In this document: positions 41,743 through 51,724 of the stretch, in pieces
How positions within the stretch are numbered: the first letter of the stretch is position 1
Layout of the letters: the number at the start of each line of letters is the position of its first letter
Source of the DNA: Chloroflexota bacterium
GTDB lineage: Bacteria > Chloroflexota > Anaerolineae > J036 > Brachytrichaceae
Direction of reading: 5' to 3'
DNA: 64,000 nt
Assembly (NCBI GenBank): GCA_030550095.1
Contig: JAUQQA010000002.1
Coordinates: 88,025-152,024 of the forward strand
Program-made: the position numbers and the translations under genes
The notes under the pieces: generated by a model
Database searches by the model: none
Told to the model about the DNA's origin: nothing
What the model saw: the letters and a program-made list of their open reading frames with translations, nothing else

Positions 41743-43410
41743 ATGAACGATCAACGGCGCAGGCCGCGCAATCTCGTGATCGGTGGCTTCATGGGCACGG
41801 GCAAAAGCACTGTTGGGCGACTGTGTGCGGAAAGGCTCGGCTTGCCCTTCTTTGACACAGACGCAATCATCGAACAAGAAGAGGGAATGTCCATCGCCGA
41901 GATTTTCAAACGGCGCGGCGAAGCGCACTTTCGCTGGCTTGAGCGTCAGCTTGCTCAACGTCTGGCAGCGCAACGCGGCGCTGTGATCGCAACGGGAGGC
42001 GGCATGATGGCTGACGCTGAAGCGCGAACAGCGTTGCTCCAAGATGCAGTAGGAGTGTGCCTCACGGCAACGCCTGAGGTCATTCATGCGCGCGTGGGCG
42101 GCGATCGTGCAGGCGAGACGCGCCCGCTATTACGCACGCCAGAGCCTATCGCCACAATTCGGCACCTGTTGCGCGAGCGCGCGGTGCATTACGCCACTTT
42201 GCCCTATCACGTGGACACCACTGCGCTCACGCCCGAACAGGTCGCTGAGCGCGTGTGCGCGATCTACCAACGCGATTGGCAGCACATTCACGTTGACATT
42301 CTCAGAGCCCATGCCCATTACACGATCGTGCTCGGCGAAGGGGTAATGGATTCGTTGGGTTATTTGCTTGCTGGACGAGGTTGGCATCCGCCGTTCGCCA
42401 TTGTCACTGATAATCACGTCGCGCCCCACTACGCAGAGCGAGTGCGCATTGCGCTTGAAGAGGCAGGAATGCATGCCTTCGTGCACGTGATGCCAGCGGG
42501 TGAGGCGAGCAAAACCCTCGCGCATGTTGAAGCGATGTACCGCACCTTCAGCGCACAGAGGATGGAACGACGCAGTGCGGTCATTGCCCTTGGGGGTGGC
42601 GTGGTGGGAGATGCGGCAGGTTTTGCCGCTGCAACGTTCCTGCGCGGTGTGCCCTTTGTCCAAGTGCCTACCTCACTGCTTGCAATGGCGGATGCAAGCA
42701 TTGGTGGCAAAGTGGGAGTGGACACAGCCTTTGGGAAAAACCTAGTCGGCGCGTTCAAGCAGCCCAACTTAGTCGTTGCCGATCTTGCCGCACTGCACAC
42801 GTTGCCACTGCAGGAATGGCGCTGTGGCATGGCGGAGATTGTGAAAGCTGCCCTGCTTGCGGGTGGTGATTCCTACGACCGTTTGCGCGCAACGTTGCTC
42901 GGGGACAGCCCTCTCCAACCAGGCGATCACGAACGCCTGTTGCCCCTCCTCGTGGATGCTATCCAGCTGAAGCGTGCCATCGTGCAAGAGGACCCCTTTG
43001 AGGAACTAGACAAGCGCGCGTGGTTGAACCTCGGTCACACGTTCGCCCATGCGCTGGAGGCATGGAGCCAATATCGCGTAAGGCATGGAGAAGCCGTTGC
43101 GCTCGGCTTGGTGTGCGCGCTCCGGCTCTCGCAGGCAATGGGGTTGTGTGATGCTCAGTGGGTTGAAGAGGGCATTGCGCTGCTGCGCGCAGTAGGATTG
43201 CCCACCTCGCTACGCGAGATGCGCACTGAGCTTGAAGACATCACCTTTGACTCAGCGCAGATCTACGCGCTTATGCAGCAGGACAAAAAGCGCCAAGCAG
43301 GACGCGTGCGCTTCGTGCTGTTACGCGCGCCGGGCAATGTGCTGCTCAGCGAGGCACCGCCAACGCTCGTACAACATGCGCTCGAGGCATTGAACCGCGA
43401 TGACACCTAA
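41743..43410 (+). CDS. aroKB: Shikimate kinase / 3-dehydroquinate synthase fusion
   Basis: A 555-residue bifunctional protein. Residues 1 to about 175 are shikimate kinase: [14 protein letters not shown] (P-loop), FDTDAIIE, and the ATGGGMM shikimate loop with a later RPLL segment. Residues about 190-555 are dehydroquinate synthase: NAD-binding [47 protein letters not shown], metal ligands in GMAEIVK and [11 protein letters not shown], and RHGEAVALG. The two steps are not consecutive in the pathway. The ATG at 41743 is eight bases after TACAAT; the longer upstream frame is not coding. It overlaps aroQ by 11 bases. Confidence 0.95.
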   Translation: MNDQRRRPRNLVIGGFMGTGKSTVGRLCAERLGLPFFDTDAIIEQEEGMSIAEIFKRRGEAHFRWLERQLAQRLAAQRGAVIATGGGMMADAEARTALLQDAVGVCLTATPEVIHARVGGDRAGETRPLLRTPEPIATIRHLLRERAVHYATLPYHVDTTALTPEQVAERVCAIYQRDWQHIHVDILRAHAHYTIVLGEGVMDSLGYLLAGRGWHPPFAIVTDNHVAPHYAERVRIALEEAGMHAFVHVMPAGEASKTLAHVEAMYRTFSAQRMERRSAVIALGGGVVGDAAGFAAATFLRGVPFVQVPTSLLAMADASIGGKVGVDTAFGKNLVGAFKQPNLVVADLAALHTLPLQEWRCGMAEIVKAALLAGGDSYDRLRATLLGDSPLQPGDHERLLPLLVDAIQLKRAIVQEDPFEELDKRAWLNLGHTFAHALEAWSQYRVRHGEAVALGLVCALRLSQAMGLCDAQWVEEGIALLRAVGLPTSLREMRTELEDITFDSAQIYALMQQDKKRQAGRVRFVLLRAPGNVLLSEAPPTLVQHALEALNRDDT

Positions 43411-43852
43411 CCCACGAAACATTCTCGTGCTCCACGGCCCGAATCTCAACTTGCTCGGCTCGCGTGAGCCAGACGTGTACGGCACCACTTCGCTCACCGA
43501 GATCAACGCGCGACTCCAAGAGCTTGCAGCGACGCGCAACGCCACGTTGCGCATTGTGCAGTCCAATCACGAAGGCGCTTTGATTGACGCACTGCATGAA
43601 GCGCGGACATGGGCGCAAGGCGTTCTGATCAACCCCGGCGCACTCACACACACCAGCATCGCGTTACGCGACGCCATCAGTGCCGTCGCGTTGCCGTGTG
43701 TTGAGGTGCACCTCTCCAACATCTATCGCCGTGAGCCGTTCCGCCGCCATTCCTACATCTCAGGGGTAGCTGTTGGTGTGATCAGCGGCTTTGGGTGGCG
43801 CAGCTACGTGTTAGGATTGCTCGCGCTTCTCGATTGGCTCGATGAACACTGA
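43400..43852 (+). CDS. aroQ: 3-dehydroquinate dehydratase, type II
   Basis: A 150-residue enzyme of normal length: [20 protein letters not shown] with the catalytic tyrosine and arginine, [49 protein letters not shown] with the catalytic histidine. It dehydrates 3-dehydroquinate, the product of the AroB half encoded just upstream, to 3-dehydroshikimate. The ATG lies in the last codons of aroKB (11-base overlap) and its own end overlaps the sigma factor start by 11 bases, so shikimate genes and the ECF pair form one transcript. Confidence 0.95.
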   Translation: MTPNPRNILVLHGPNLNLLGSREPDVYGTTSLTEINARLQELAATRNATLRIVQSNHEGALIDALHEARTWAQGVLINPGALTHTSIALRDAISAVALPCVEVHLSNIYRREPFRRHSYISGVAVGVISGFGWRSYVLGLLALLDWLDEH

Positions 43853-44450
43853 GGCTTCTCTCCAAGACGAAGCAGCGCTTATTCGGGCAGCACAGCGTGG
43901 CGATATCTCCTCGTTCAATGCGCTTGTGCTAGCGTATCAGGCGCTCGCGTACAACGTTGCCTATCGCCTGCTTGGCGACGCGGACCTTGCCGCCGATGCG
44001 ACCCAGGAGGCATTCCTGAGTGCGTTTCGGCACTTGCAGGCGCTGCGAGGCACGGCTTTCCGCCCTTGGCTGCTGCGCATCGTCACGCGCACCTGTTACG
44101 ACGTGCTGCGTCGTCGTCAGCGGGAGATGAAGCGCACTGTTGAGCTCGACGCTGATACAGACGAGGGAGAAGCTGCGCCGCGCGTCGAGCTGGTTGCAAG
44201 TGATGCAGCAACCCCGCTCGAGATGGCTGAGCGCAACGAGCTTCGGCGGCTCATCGCGCGTGCCGTCTTGGAGTTACCCTTTGAGCAGCGCGTGGTGTTT
44301 GTGTTAGCCGACGTGCACGGCTTACGCTATGAGGAGATCGCCGCTGCGCTTGAGATGCCGCTCGGCACCGTGAAAAGCCGCTTAAGCCGAGCCCGAGCGC
44401 ACCTGCGCGAGATGTTGTTGCGCCACGCGGAACTTTTGCCTGAGCTTTAA
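43842..44450 (+). CDS. ECF RNA polymerase sigma factor
   Basis: A 202-residue protein with sigma region 2 (about 12-85: [35 protein letters not shown]) and region 4 (about 130-190: [41 protein letters not shown]). No regions 1 or 3, so it is extracytoplasmic-function type. It directs RNA polymerase to a stress or envelope regulon in response to release from an anti-sigma factor, which is the next gene. Coding overlap with aroQ suggests basal co-expression with aromatic synthesis. Confidence 0.93.
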   Translation: MNTEASLQDEAALIRAAQRGDISSFNALVLAYQALAYNVAYRLLGDADLAADATQEAFLSAFRHLQALRGTAFRPWLLRIVTRTCYDVLRRRQREMKRTVELDADTDEGEAAPRVELVASDAATPLEMAERNELRRLIARAVLELPFEQRVVFVLADVHGLRYEEIAAALEMPLGTVKSRLSRARAHLREMLLRHAELLPEL

Positions 44451-44464
44451 GGTCTCTGGGTGAA

Positions 44465-45112
44465 GTGATGGAACGAAACCGCGCATTCGAAGACGAGCGC
44501 ATTTCAGCCTACGTGGATGGTGAGCTGAGCGAGGACGAACGCGCTGCATTCGAAGCAGCGTTGGCGCAAGACGCAACCCTGCGCCGCAAGGTCGCTGTTA
44601 CGCAGCTTTTAGTGCGCGAGGCACGCGCGCTCCAACAACAGGCAGTGCCCCGAAACTTTATCTTGCCCCGCGAGGCTGTAAAGCAAATGCGCCCTCCGTC
44701 TTCTTCCGAAGAGGAACAGATGCCCGCCCAAGACCAAGAAAGCGCGTTGCGCGTGATGGTGCGTCTTGGAGCAGCGCTGGTTGTGTTTGCGGTGGTCTTC
44801 ATTGGCTTGCTGCAAGTGCTGCCGAGCGCGCTGGTTCCACGTTCGCCCGCGCCGCTCGCTGTGCAACCGACTGTGCCAGCTTCGCCGGCCGTCGAGGAAA
44901 GCGCGCCACGCATGATGCCGATGCTGGTAGCTCCAGAGTCCGCTGCACAACCTGAAGCTTTGAACCAAGCGCCAGCTCGCCCAACGCCGCCAGCCGCAGC
45001 ACCGCAGGAGATGCCTTTGCGCTCTCCCCGCCCGTTGACGATGGTGATACTCGCAGTGGTGTTGCTCTTAGGGCTTGCTGGGTTCTGGGTGATTCGCGCG
45101 CGCCGACGCTGA
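44465..45112 (+). CDS. Membrane anti-sigma factor partner of the ECF sigma
   Basis: About 215 residues from a GTG at 44465 (or 214 from the ATG at 44468). The N-terminal segment (RISAYVDGELSEDERAAFEAAL) is the anti-sigma domain found in RsiW/ChrR-like proteins, but the zinc-binding HxxxCxxC motif is absent. Two membrane spans (about 95-118, ALVVFAVVFIGLLQVL, and about 190-210, MVILAVVLLLGLAGFWVI) enclose a Pro/Ala-rich outer loop of about 70 residues. Its place 14 bases after the sigma gene, plus the fold, support the role. The signal presumably acts on the outer loop; inference. Confidence 0.82.
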   Translation: MMERNRAFEDERISAYVDGELSEDERAAFEAALAQDATLRRKVAVTQLLVREARALQQQAVPRNFILPREAVKQMRPPSSSEEEQMPAQDQESALRVMVRLGAALVVFAVVFIGLLQVLPSALVPRSPAPLAVQPTVPASPAVEESAPRMMPMLVAPESAAQPEALNQAPARPTPPAAAPQEMPLRSPRPLTMVILAVVLLLGLAGFWVIRARRR

Positions 45113-45116
45113 AGGC

Positions 45117-45647
45117 TCACGCGCGCAGCAGGCGAATGGGCACACCACCGACGAACGCGCCAGCGGGCACATCGCGGTTGACGAGGCTCATGGCGCTCAC
45201 CACCGCGCCCTCACCAATCACCACGCCAGGCAGGATGGTGCAGTTGGCGCCGATCGTTGCGCCGCGGCAAATGCGCACCGGTCCGCGCCGCCATGCCCGA
45301 TACGTAAACTCATGGGCGAGGATGGTGGTGTTGAAGCCAATCGTCACATCATCCTCGATGGTGATCTCCTCGGGGAAGAAAATATCGAACACCACGCCTA
45401 AGCCGATCGCAGCATGGGGAGCGATCTTGGCGCCGGTGAGGCGCAGGAGGGCGCGCTTGATGCCGAAGGTAGGCGCAAAGCGAGCTGCGTAGATCAACAG
45501 CGCATTTCGCAACACGCGCAACGTGCCGCCCGTCACTTGCGGAAAATACCAAAGCGCTGCGTGCTCGCCGAGCGCGGGAAAGGTCTGGCAGCGTGCTTTG
45601 CGCGTCTCTGTGGGTGGTAACTCTGCCACACCAAGCTCACGCAGCAA
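45117..45647 (-). CDS. Left-handed beta-helix (hexapeptide) acyltransferase
   Basis: A 176-residue protein with isoleucine-rich hexapeptide repeats (about 70-165: [54 protein letters not shown]) ending in [16 protein letters not shown], as in galactoside, maltose and colanic-acid O-acetyltransferases. It probably transfers an acetyl group to a sugar or glycan; the acceptor is unknown. The first 65 residues form a helical N-terminal part. The start overlaps the cystathionine beta-synthase stop by 11 bases, so it is co-transcribed behind it. Confidence 0.87.
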   Translation of the reverse strand: MLRELGVAELPPTETRKARCQTFPALGEHAALWYFPQVTGGTLRVLRNALLIYAARFAPTFGIKRALLRLTGAKIAPHAAIGLGVVFDIFFPEEITIEDDVTIGFNTTILAHEFTYRAWRRGPVRICRGATIGANCTILPGVVIGEGAVVSAMSLVNRDVPAGAFVGGVPIRLLRA

Positions 45648-47037
45648 GGAAGTCGATCACGTCAATCATCGTGATCACGCCACGCACACGCCGTTGCTCA
45701 TCCACAAGCACAGCAGCTTTGGCGCGCTGAAGCAAGTCACTGAGCGTGTTGAGCGGCGTTTGCTCGTCCACAGTCGCCGCCTCGCGCACCAACGGCTGAA
45801 TAGGAACAGCATCGATAGGTGTGCCAGGATGCTCAAGCATGTAGCTGAGCACATCGCTCTCTGTGATGATGCCAAGCAAAGTCTCATCCTCCGCCACAAC
45901 CGGCAACTGCGACACATCGTGTTGCTTCATGCGCCGAATGACAGCACCGAGCGACTCCCGCGGATGCGCGCAGATCACAGCCCGCAAGGGATTGGCTTGG
46001 ATGAAGTCGCCAACGGTGCCCTGGTTCCAATCGGTGTTGAGAAAGCCATTTTCGCGCATCCAGTTGTCGTCGAGGAATTTGCTGAGGTAGCGCGATCCGC
46101 TGTCTGGCAGGAGCACGACGACTGTGTGTTCCTCCGTTAAGCCGAGCTGGTGAATCGCCTTCAACGCACCCACCACCGCGGCACCACACGAGCCGCCAGC
46201 GAAGATGCCTTCCTCGCGTACAAGCCGACGTGCCATGAGGAACGACTCGCGGTCGTTCACCTGCACAACAAGGTCGCAAACGCTAAGATCGAGCGTGCTC
46301 GGTACGAAGTCCTCACCGATGCCTTCCAGCTTGTAGGTTTTCAAAAAGGGGTTTTCAGGGACGCGCCCCTCCTTCCATGTGTCGTAGAGCAGTGATCCCA
46401 CCACATCAACGCCGACGATCTTTACCTCTGGCTTGCGCTCTTTGAGGTAACGCGCTACGCCCGTGATGGTGCCACCTGTGCCCATTCCAGCGACGAATAC
46501 ATCCACCTTGCCACCTGTTTGCTCCCAAATCTCAGGACCGGTCGTGGCGTAATGGGCAGCGGGGTTCGCCGGGTTATGGTACTGATTGGCGAGGATGGCG
46601 TTGGGCGTCTCGCGCGCGAGGCGTTCAGCGACTTTGTAGTAACTGCGGGGATCGTCTTTGTCCACGGCAGTGGGCGTGATCACCACTTTGGCACCATAAG
46701 CGCGAAGCATGCGGATTTTCTCCTCGCTCATCTTGTCGGGCATTACAAAGATGCACTTGTAGCCTTTCACTGCGGCTGCCATAGCAAGCCCGACACCTGT
46801 GTTGCCGCTGGTCGCTTCCACGATGGTGCCGCCGGGTCGCAGCCGCCCGCTGCGCTCCGCATCTTCAATGATCGCCCAGCCGATGCGATCTTTTACGCTG
46901 CCGCCGGGATTGAAGTACTCGATCTTGGCGAGCACGTCAGGCGCTACGCCGCGCGTCACCCTGTGCAGACGAACGAGCGGCGTGCGCCCGATGGTTTCCA
47001 GAATAGAATCGCATACATTGGGGTAGGCTTTCTTCAT
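45637..47037 (-). CDS. cbs: Cystathionine beta-synthase with two CBS domains
   Basis: A 466-residue PLP enzyme. The fold II catalytic part (about 1-335) has [25 protein letters not shown] with the PLP lysine, [31 protein letters not shown] and [11 protein letters not shown]. Two CBS domains (about 350-466, [33 protein letters not shown]) follow and may sense adenosyl ligands. It condenses serine or O-acetylserine and homocysteine or sulfide; the CBS domains favour cystathionine synthase over plain cysteine synthase. No haem-binding N-terminus. TACAAT (47049-47044, minus) ends six bases before the ATG, predicting leaderless translation. Confidence 0.94.
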   Translation of the reverse strand: MKKAYPNVCDSILETIGRTPLVRLHRVTRGVAPDVLAKIEYFNPGGSVKDRIGWAIIEDAERSGRLRPGGTIVEATSGNTGVGLAMAAAVKGYKCIFVMPDKMSEEKIRMLRAYGAKVVITPTAVDKDDPRSYYKVAERLARETPNAILANQYHNPANPAAHYATTGPEIWEQTGGKVDVFVAGMGTGGTITGVARYLKERKPEVKIVGVDVVGSLLYDTWKEGRVPENPFLKTYKLEGIGEDFVPSTLDLSVCDLVVQVNDRESFLMARRLVREEGIFAGGSCGAAVVGALKAIHQLGLTEEHTVVVLLPDSGSRYLSKFLDDNWMRENGFLNTDWNQGTVGDFIQANPLRAVICAHPRESLGAVIRRMKQHDVSQLPVVAEDETLLGIITESDVLSYMLEHPGTPIDAVPIQPLVREAATVDEQTPLNTLSDLLQRAKAAVLVDEQRRVRGVITMIDVIDFLAA

Positions 47038-47108
47038 AAGGGTATTGTACGGTTCGTTTGTTCACAGCGAGTGCAGCAAGGAGATGCGTTTGTGGCTCGA
47101 ATGCTGCA

Positions 47109-47777
47109 CTACACCAGGTGGCGCTGCCGCTCAGCAAGCAGGATCGCCACAAACAACAGCGCAAAGGTGAAGGCGGAGAGAATCAGCACAAGCTGCCCCG
47201 CGAGCTCAAAATCGCCCATTTGCACCGCGTCATAGACCGCCATGGAAAGCGTCTGGGTTCGCCCAGGGATGTTACCGGCGATCATCACAGTCGCGCCGAA
47301 CTCTCCCAGCGCGCGCAGGAACGCCAAAAGCCAGCCGCCGACCACAGCGGCACGAATGAGGGGAAAGGTGATGAGCCAAAACACATGCCATTCGTCACAT
47401 CCATCTACACGGGCGGCATCCTCGATGTCCTGAGCAGTGCTGAGGAGCGCCGGTTTCACCGTTTGCACCACCAACGGTAGCGCCGAGACAACTGCGGCGA
47501 TCACAGCCCCAGGCCAGTTGAAGGCAATCGCCACGCCAAACCACTGTTCAATGTATGGACCAAGCCCGCGGCGCCCAAAGGCAAGCAGCAGATAGTAGCC
47601 CAGCACAGTGGGCGGCAAAACAAGTGGGAGCGTGACTAGCCCCTCGAAGAGCCACTTGCCCCGCCAACTTCGGCGTGCAAAGACCCACGCCAACCCTATA
47701 CCGGGCAATAAAGCGCCGATGCTAGCCAGCGCCGAGACCCACAGCGAAAGCGTCAGCGGCGACCATGTAGCGCTCAT
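47109..47777 (-). CDS. modB: Molybdate ABC transporter permease
   Basis: A 222-residue membrane protein of normal ModB length, with about five to six spans and the BPD transport motif: LPLVLPPTVLGYYLLLAFG, QTVKPALLSTAQDIEDAARVDG with the EAA-loop, and the GEFGATVMIAGNIPGRTQTL segment diagnostic for ModB. It passes molybdate or tungstate delivered by ModA. Its ATG overlaps the modA stop (ATGA). The usual modC ATPase is not next; the following gene is cbs on the same strand after 71 bases. Confidence 0.93.
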   Translation of the reverse strand: MSATWSPLTLSLWVSALASIGALLPGIGLAWVFARRSWRGKWLFEGLVTLPLVLPPTVLGYYLLLAFGRRGLGPYIEQWFGVAIAFNWPGAVIAAVVSALPLVVQTVKPALLSTAQDIEDAARVDGCDEWHVFWLITFPLIRAAVVGGWLLAFLRALGEFGATVMIAGNIPGRTQTLSMAVYDAVQMGDFELAGQLVLILSAFTFALLFVAILLAERQRHLV

Positions 47778-48616
47778 TGGGTCGGCGGTGGATCGCCTGG
47801 CGAAGGAATCCCGCTTTGGCGCAGCACCTCACGCCCCTCAGGACCAAGCACAAGCTCGGCAAAACGCAGCGCCGCTTCACGATTCGCGGCGTTCGAAACA
47901 ATGCCGAGCGTCTGCGCGAGCGGCGTGTAGAGATCAGGCGAGACAACAGCATGGCGCACATCAGGTAGCGCCTTCGCAACCGCTAAAGCCACAAGCCCTG
48001 CTTCAGTTTCCCCAGACTGCGCAAGTTGCCCAGCGCTGAAGACGTTTTCGGCATACACCAGCTTGGGACGGAGCTGCTCCCAATAGCCCACCCGCGTGAG
48101 TACCTCGCGCGCGAGCATGCCATACGGCGCGTGGTCGGGATGCGCGATCGAAATCCGCTGCACGCTTGGCTCAAGGAGATAGTCCATTGAGAGCGAAGAG
48201 GGCGCCTCGCGTTTTGCTGAGACCACAAGCGCTAGGTAGCCGTAGCCATACACCGCAACAGTTGGCGCTTCGATCAGCCCCTGGGCAACAAGCTTGTCCA
48301 CAAACTCGCGATTGGCTGAGGCAAATAAATCGTATGGGGCACCGTTTGCGATTTGCTCGGCAAGCATGCCGCTTGACCCGAACACCAGCTTCACGGTGTA
48401 GCCCTGCTGCTCAAACTTCTGCGCGATCTTCTGAAAGGGTGCCTTAAGGTCAGAGGCAGCCGCCACGGTAAGCATGGCGTTTGCCGTTGCAGTGGGAGGC
48501 GCAGATTGCCGAGAGGCGGATTCTCGAGTCTGCATAGGAGCACATCCACTGAGCACAGCAAGCAAGCAAGCGGTGCTAAGCGCGAGTGCCCGTGAGCCTC
48601 GTGAGCGAAGTAGCAT
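47774..48616 (-). CDS. modA: Molybdate ABC transporter substrate-binding lipoprotein
   Basis: A 280-residue lipoprotein. Signal peptide with lipobox LLAVLSGC (about residues 18-25) and a Thr/Ser/Pro linker precede the ModA domain: LTVAAASDLKAPFQKIA, VKLVFGSSGMLAEQIANGAPYDLFASAN (molybdate loop), YGYLALVVS, RISIAHPDHAPYGMLAREVL and GLVALAVAK. It captures molybdate outside the membrane. The ATG at 48616 is seven bases after TAGAAT (48629-48624, minus), predicting a leaderless mRNA; the longer frame to 48766 runs through the divergent promoter. Paired with modB, and functionally with xdhC at 23 kb. Confidence 0.93.
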   Translation of the reverse strand: MLLRSRGSRALALSTACLLAVLSGCAPMQTRESASRQSAPPTATANAMLTVAAASDLKAPFQKIAQKFEQQGYTVKLVFGSSGMLAEQIANGAPYDLFASANREFVDKLVAQGLIEAPTVAVYGYGYLALVVSAKREAPSSLSMDYLLEPSVQRISIAHPDHAPYGMLAREVLTRVGYWEQLRPKLVYAENVFSAGQLAQSGETEAGLVALAVAKALPDVRHAVVSPDLYTPLAQTLGIVSNAANREAALRFAELVLGPEGREVLRQSGIPSPGDPPPTQ

Positions 48617-48665
48617 CAATGAAATTCTACGCGGTTCTTTGGTAATAAAATCTTCTCGCACACGG

Positions 48666-49037
48666 ATGAACCCCTTCACTAGAGCACTATCTTCTCGTCT
48701 GCGTGAGCAACGCTTGCAAGAGTTTGTCAGCAGGTGGGATGCGCTAGAGGCATTCGTCGTGCGCATCTACCGTGCAGGTGCCGTGGCTGCGCAAGACGAG
48801 ACCGAATATGCACGGATGCGCGCCTGGTTGACGCGCCATTACCCAGCATGGCAAGCGACGCTCGAGCCCTATTGGCGATCTGCCCTTCGCAATGGCGAGC
48901 GATGTGAACGCGATCCCTTCGCCGAGATCCTTCGTGTCCCACGCGCAGCGCACTTTGTTGGGAATTGGGCTGCCATGCAGACATTGCCGGCTGCGCGTGA
49001 AGCGCTCAACCGCCTGATCCTCGAGCGCAGTGCATGA
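48666..49037 (+). CDS. Uncharacterised protein (123 aa)
   Basis: Not recognised. The protein is soluble, helical and rich in Arg and Trp (MNPFTRALSSRLREQRLQEF, ARMRAWLTRHYPAW, VGNWAAMQTLPAAREAL). The ATG at 48666 follows TAAAAT (48646-48651) by 14 bases, giving a leader of only a few bases; a frame extending to 48474 lies inside modA and is not coding. It is divergent from modA and three bases before alr, so it shares the alr promoter. Its link to alanine racemase is positional only. Confidence 0.68.
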   Translation: MNPFTRALSSRLREQRLQEFVSRWDALEAFVVRIYRAGAVAAQDETEYARMRAWLTRHYPAWQATLEPYWRSALRNGERCERDPFAEILRVPRAAHFVGNWAAMQTLPAAREALNRLILERSA

Positions 49038-49040
49038 CAC

Positions 49041-50156
49041 ATGCTTGCACTCACGCGAGCAGAAATTGACCTCGGCGCCATTCGCCATAACGTGCGTCTG
49101 CTGTGTCGCCATGTGGGGGCGGGTGTCCGTCTCATGGCGGTGGTGAAGGCAAATGGGTATGGACACGGAGCCGTGCCTGTGGCGCGCGCTGCGCTTGATG
49201 CAGGCGCAAGTTGGCTGGGGGTTGCCTCTGTGGCGGAGGGAATAGCGCTCCGCGACGCAGGTTTGCGCGCACCCATCCTCGTGCTGGGGTACACGCCACC
49301 AACATTAGCAGCAGAGGCAATACGCCACGATCTTTCGCTCACGGTGTACGACGTAGGCATTGCGCGCGAGATCGGTCGTGTGGCGCGAGTGCTCGACCGC
49401 CTTGCGCGCGTCCACGTCAAAGTGGACACAGGAATGCACCGCCTCGGTCTTTTGCCTCATCAAGTACCCCACGCGCTTGCCGAGATCAGCACAACGCCTG
49501 GCGTGCACATTGAAGGCGTGTTCACGCATCTGAGTTCCGCGGATTCCGATCCAGAGTACACCCTTTGGCAAGTGCAGCGCTTCCGCGAAGCCACCGCTGG
49601 CGCCAATGTGATGCTGCGCCACGTGTGCAATTCAGCGGGCACGCTGAGCTATCCTCAGGCACACTACGACCTTGTGCGTGTGGGCATCGCCTTGTATGGG
49701 CTTTCGCCTTACGCTCCTCTGCCCCCTGCTTCGCCTCTGGTGGCGCATTTGCGCCCAGCGCTGACGCTCAAAACGGTGATCGCCTCGGTGAAATGGCTAC
49801 CCGACGGTGCGCGTGTGGGATATGGCGGTCGTTACCGCTGCAAAGGTGCCTGTCGGATTGCCGTCATCCCCATCGGCTACGGCGACGGATTCCGCCGCGC
49901 GCCCCAAAACTTCGGCGAGGTCCTGGTGCGCGGACGACGCGCGCCTATTGTGGGCAATGTGTGCATGGACCAGAGCATGATCGACGTGACGCACATCCCC
50001 GAGGCGCAACTGGATGATGAGGTGGTGCTCATCGGGCGGCAAGGCGATGAAAGCATCACTGCAGATGAGATCGCCGCCCGGCTCGGCACCATCAACTACG
50101 AGGTCGTGACGGCGCTGACTGCGCGCCCCACGCGCGTTTACGTGGACAGGACATGA
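49041..50156 (+). CDS. alr: Alanine racemase
   Basis: A 371-residue fold-III PLP enzyme: the PLP-lysine block VVKANGYGHGAVPVARAA (about 34-51), HVKVDTGMHRLG, EGVFTHLSSAD, RVGIALYG, the catalytic tyrosine in ARVGYGGRY, IPIGYGDGFRR, and NVCMDQSMIDVT. It makes D-alanine for peptidoglycan from L-alanine. It follows the 123-residue gene by three bases and its stop overlaps a GNAT gene (ATGA). Confidence 0.96.
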   Translation: MLALTRAEIDLGAIRHNVRLLCRHVGAGVRLMAVVKANGYGHGAVPVARAALDAGASWLGVASVAEGIALRDAGLRAPILVLGYTPPTLAAEAIRHDLSLTVYDVGIAREIGRVARVLDRLARVHVKVDTGMHRLGLLPHQVPHALAEISTTPGVHIEGVFTHLSSADSDPEYTLWQVQRFREATAGANVMLRHVCNSAGTLSYPQAHYDLVRVGIALYGLSPYAPLPPASPLVAHLRPALTLKTVIASVKWLPDGARVGYGGRYRCKGACRIAVIPIGYGDGFRRAPQNFGEVLVRGRRAPIVGNVCMDQSMIDVTHIPEAQLDDEVVLIGRQGDESITADEIAARLGTINYEVVTALTARPTRVYVDRT

Positions 50157-50887
50157 GCGCGGGCTACGTGATCCGTCCGTTGGAGACTGCCGACGACCTT
50201 GCGCAGTGCGTCGCATTGCAACAAGCCGTGTGGAGCGGCGATCTCGCCGTGCCCGCGCAGTTCATCATGGCGCTGACACGACACGGCGGGGTTGCGCTCG
50301 GCGCCTTCACGCCCGAGGGAAAGCTGATCGGGTTTGTGTTGAGCTTTCTCGGTTGGTCGTCGCAAGGTGCGCTGTGCCACCATTCGCACATGGCGGCAGT
50401 TGCTGAGGGCTGGCGCGACCGCGGCGTGGGCACGGCGCTGAAACACGCGCAGCGCAAAGCAGTGCTCGCGCAAGGAGTGCGCTTGATCACCTGGACGTAC
50501 GACCCGCTCGAAGCGCGCAACGCCTGGTTGAACATCGCCAAGCTTGGCTGCATCTGCCGCACCTACATCCGCAATGCCTACGGCGACATGCCCGACGCGC
50601 TCAACGCAGGCCTGCCCTCCGACCGCTTTGAGGTGGAATGGTGGCTGGAAGGGCGACCTGCCTTTCAGCCGCCCGAGCGCACCATCGAGATTCCGCTGCA
50701 CTTCCAAGCCATTAAGCGCGCCGACCTGCGCGCGGCGCTTGAATGGCGGCTGCGCACGCGCGAACAATTCGAGCGCGCCTTCGCTGAGGGCTATGTGGTC
50801 GTCGGCTTCGAGCGGCGCGGCGAGCGCGGCGTGTATCAACTCGCGTTGCCAGCGTCCGTCTCCGAAAGGAACGCGAGCACAGCTTGA
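50153..50887 (+). CDS. GNAT-superfamily acetyltransferase (COG3375-like)
   Basis: A 244-residue protein. Its GNAT features are VIRPLETADDLAQCVALQQAVW, HHSHMAAVAEGWRDRGVGTALKHAQRKAVLAQG in pieces (acetyl-CoA loop RDRGVG), and LITWTYDPLEARNAWLNIAKLG. The long C-terminal half with RNAYGDMPDALNAGLPSDRF is characteristic of the predicted acetyltransferases of COG3375. The substrate is not known. It overlaps alr by four bases and converges on an alpha/beta hydrolase gene with a 52-base coding overlap. Confidence 0.87.
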   Translation: MSAGYVIRPLETADDLAQCVALQQAVWSGDLAVPAQFIMALTRHGGVALGAFTPEGKLIGFVLSFLGWSSQGALCHHSHMAAVAEGWRDRGVGTALKHAQRKAVLAQGVRLITWTYDPLEARNAWLNIAKLGCICRTYIRNAYGDMPDALNAGLPSDRFEVEWWLEGRPAFQPPERTIEIPLHFQAIKRADLRAALEWRLRTREQFERAFAEGYVVVGFERRGERGVYQLALPASVSERNASTA

Positions 50888-51627
50888 TTGAACGCTGCGG
50901 GCTGCTCCATAGGGCTGAGGTGTCCTGCATTCGGGATCACCACAAGGCGCGCGTTGGGGATATGCGCTTGCATGAATTGAGCCTCGCTCACCGGCGAGAT
51001 CGCATCTTGGTCGCCGACGAGGATCAGCGTGGGCACGTTAATCGCGCCCAGCGCCCTGCTCATGTCAGGGCGCTCAGCAAGCGCGGGCAAAGTGGCGAGC
51101 ACAGTCTCCACAGGCGTATGTTCGATCATCGCGCGCACTGCCTCGACCACATGAAGCGATGCGCTTGGCGCTAGCAGCTTTGGCAACATCTCGTCAGCGA
51201 GGGGACGCATCCCCTGCGTGCGCACCAGCTCGGCTTGGCGGCGACGATTCGCCTTTGCCTGCTCTGAGTCGCCTTGCGCCTTGGTATTAGCGAGAATGAG
51301 GCGGCTGAGCCGTGCGCGATGATTCCGCCAGAGCGCAAAGGCGATGTAGCCACCCATCGAGAGACCGCACACTGTGGCGCGCGCGATGCCAAGCCCATCC
51401 AACAGCCTAACAACATCCTCGGCAAAGTCGTCCATCGTCCAGGGCTTCGTCGTGCTGAGCATAGGCGAGCGCCCATACCCGCGCAGGTCAGGCGCGATGC
51501 AGCGGTAGCGCGAACTCAGCGCTTCGAGCTGCGCTTGCCACATCGTGTGGTCGAACGGAAAGCCATGTAGAAAGACGATCGGGGGCGCGCTTGCGTCGCC
51601 GCGTTCCACGAAGAAGAGCTGAGCCAT
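50836..51627 (-). CDS. Alpha/beta-fold hydrolase
   Basis: A 263-residue protein with the complete hydrolase set: oxyanion region PIVFLHGFPFDHTMW, DLRGYGRSP, nucleophile elbow VCGLSMGGYIAF (serine about residue 95), the acid in LVGDQDAISP and the histidine in IPNAGHLSPMEQP. A cap-like stretch (about 120-185) is rich in charged helices. Closest in style to 3-oxoadipate enol-lactonase-like esterases, but the substrate cannot be set. The ATG at 51627 is in a GC-typical context; no clear ribosome binding site. Confidence 0.9.
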   Translation of the reverse strand: MAQLFFVERGDASAPPIVFLHGFPFDHTMWQAQLEALSSRYRCIAPDLRGYGRSPMLSTTKPWTMDDFAEDVVRLLDGLGIARATVCGLSMGGYIAFALWRNHRARLSRLILANTKAQGDSEQAKANRRRQAELVRTQGMRPLADEMLPKLLAPSASLHVVEAVRAMIEHTPVETVLATLPALAERPDMSRALGAINVPTLILVGDQDAISPVSEAQFMQAHIPNARLVVIPNAGHLSPMEQPAAFNQAVLAFLSETDAGNAS

Positions 51628-51724
51628 GTTGAAACGATTATCACATCAACGCACAGTATGTGGTAGCGTTGCTTGCAGCGCCCACTGGGCGCAAATTAGC
51701 TAAAAAGGAAGGTTCAACAACACC

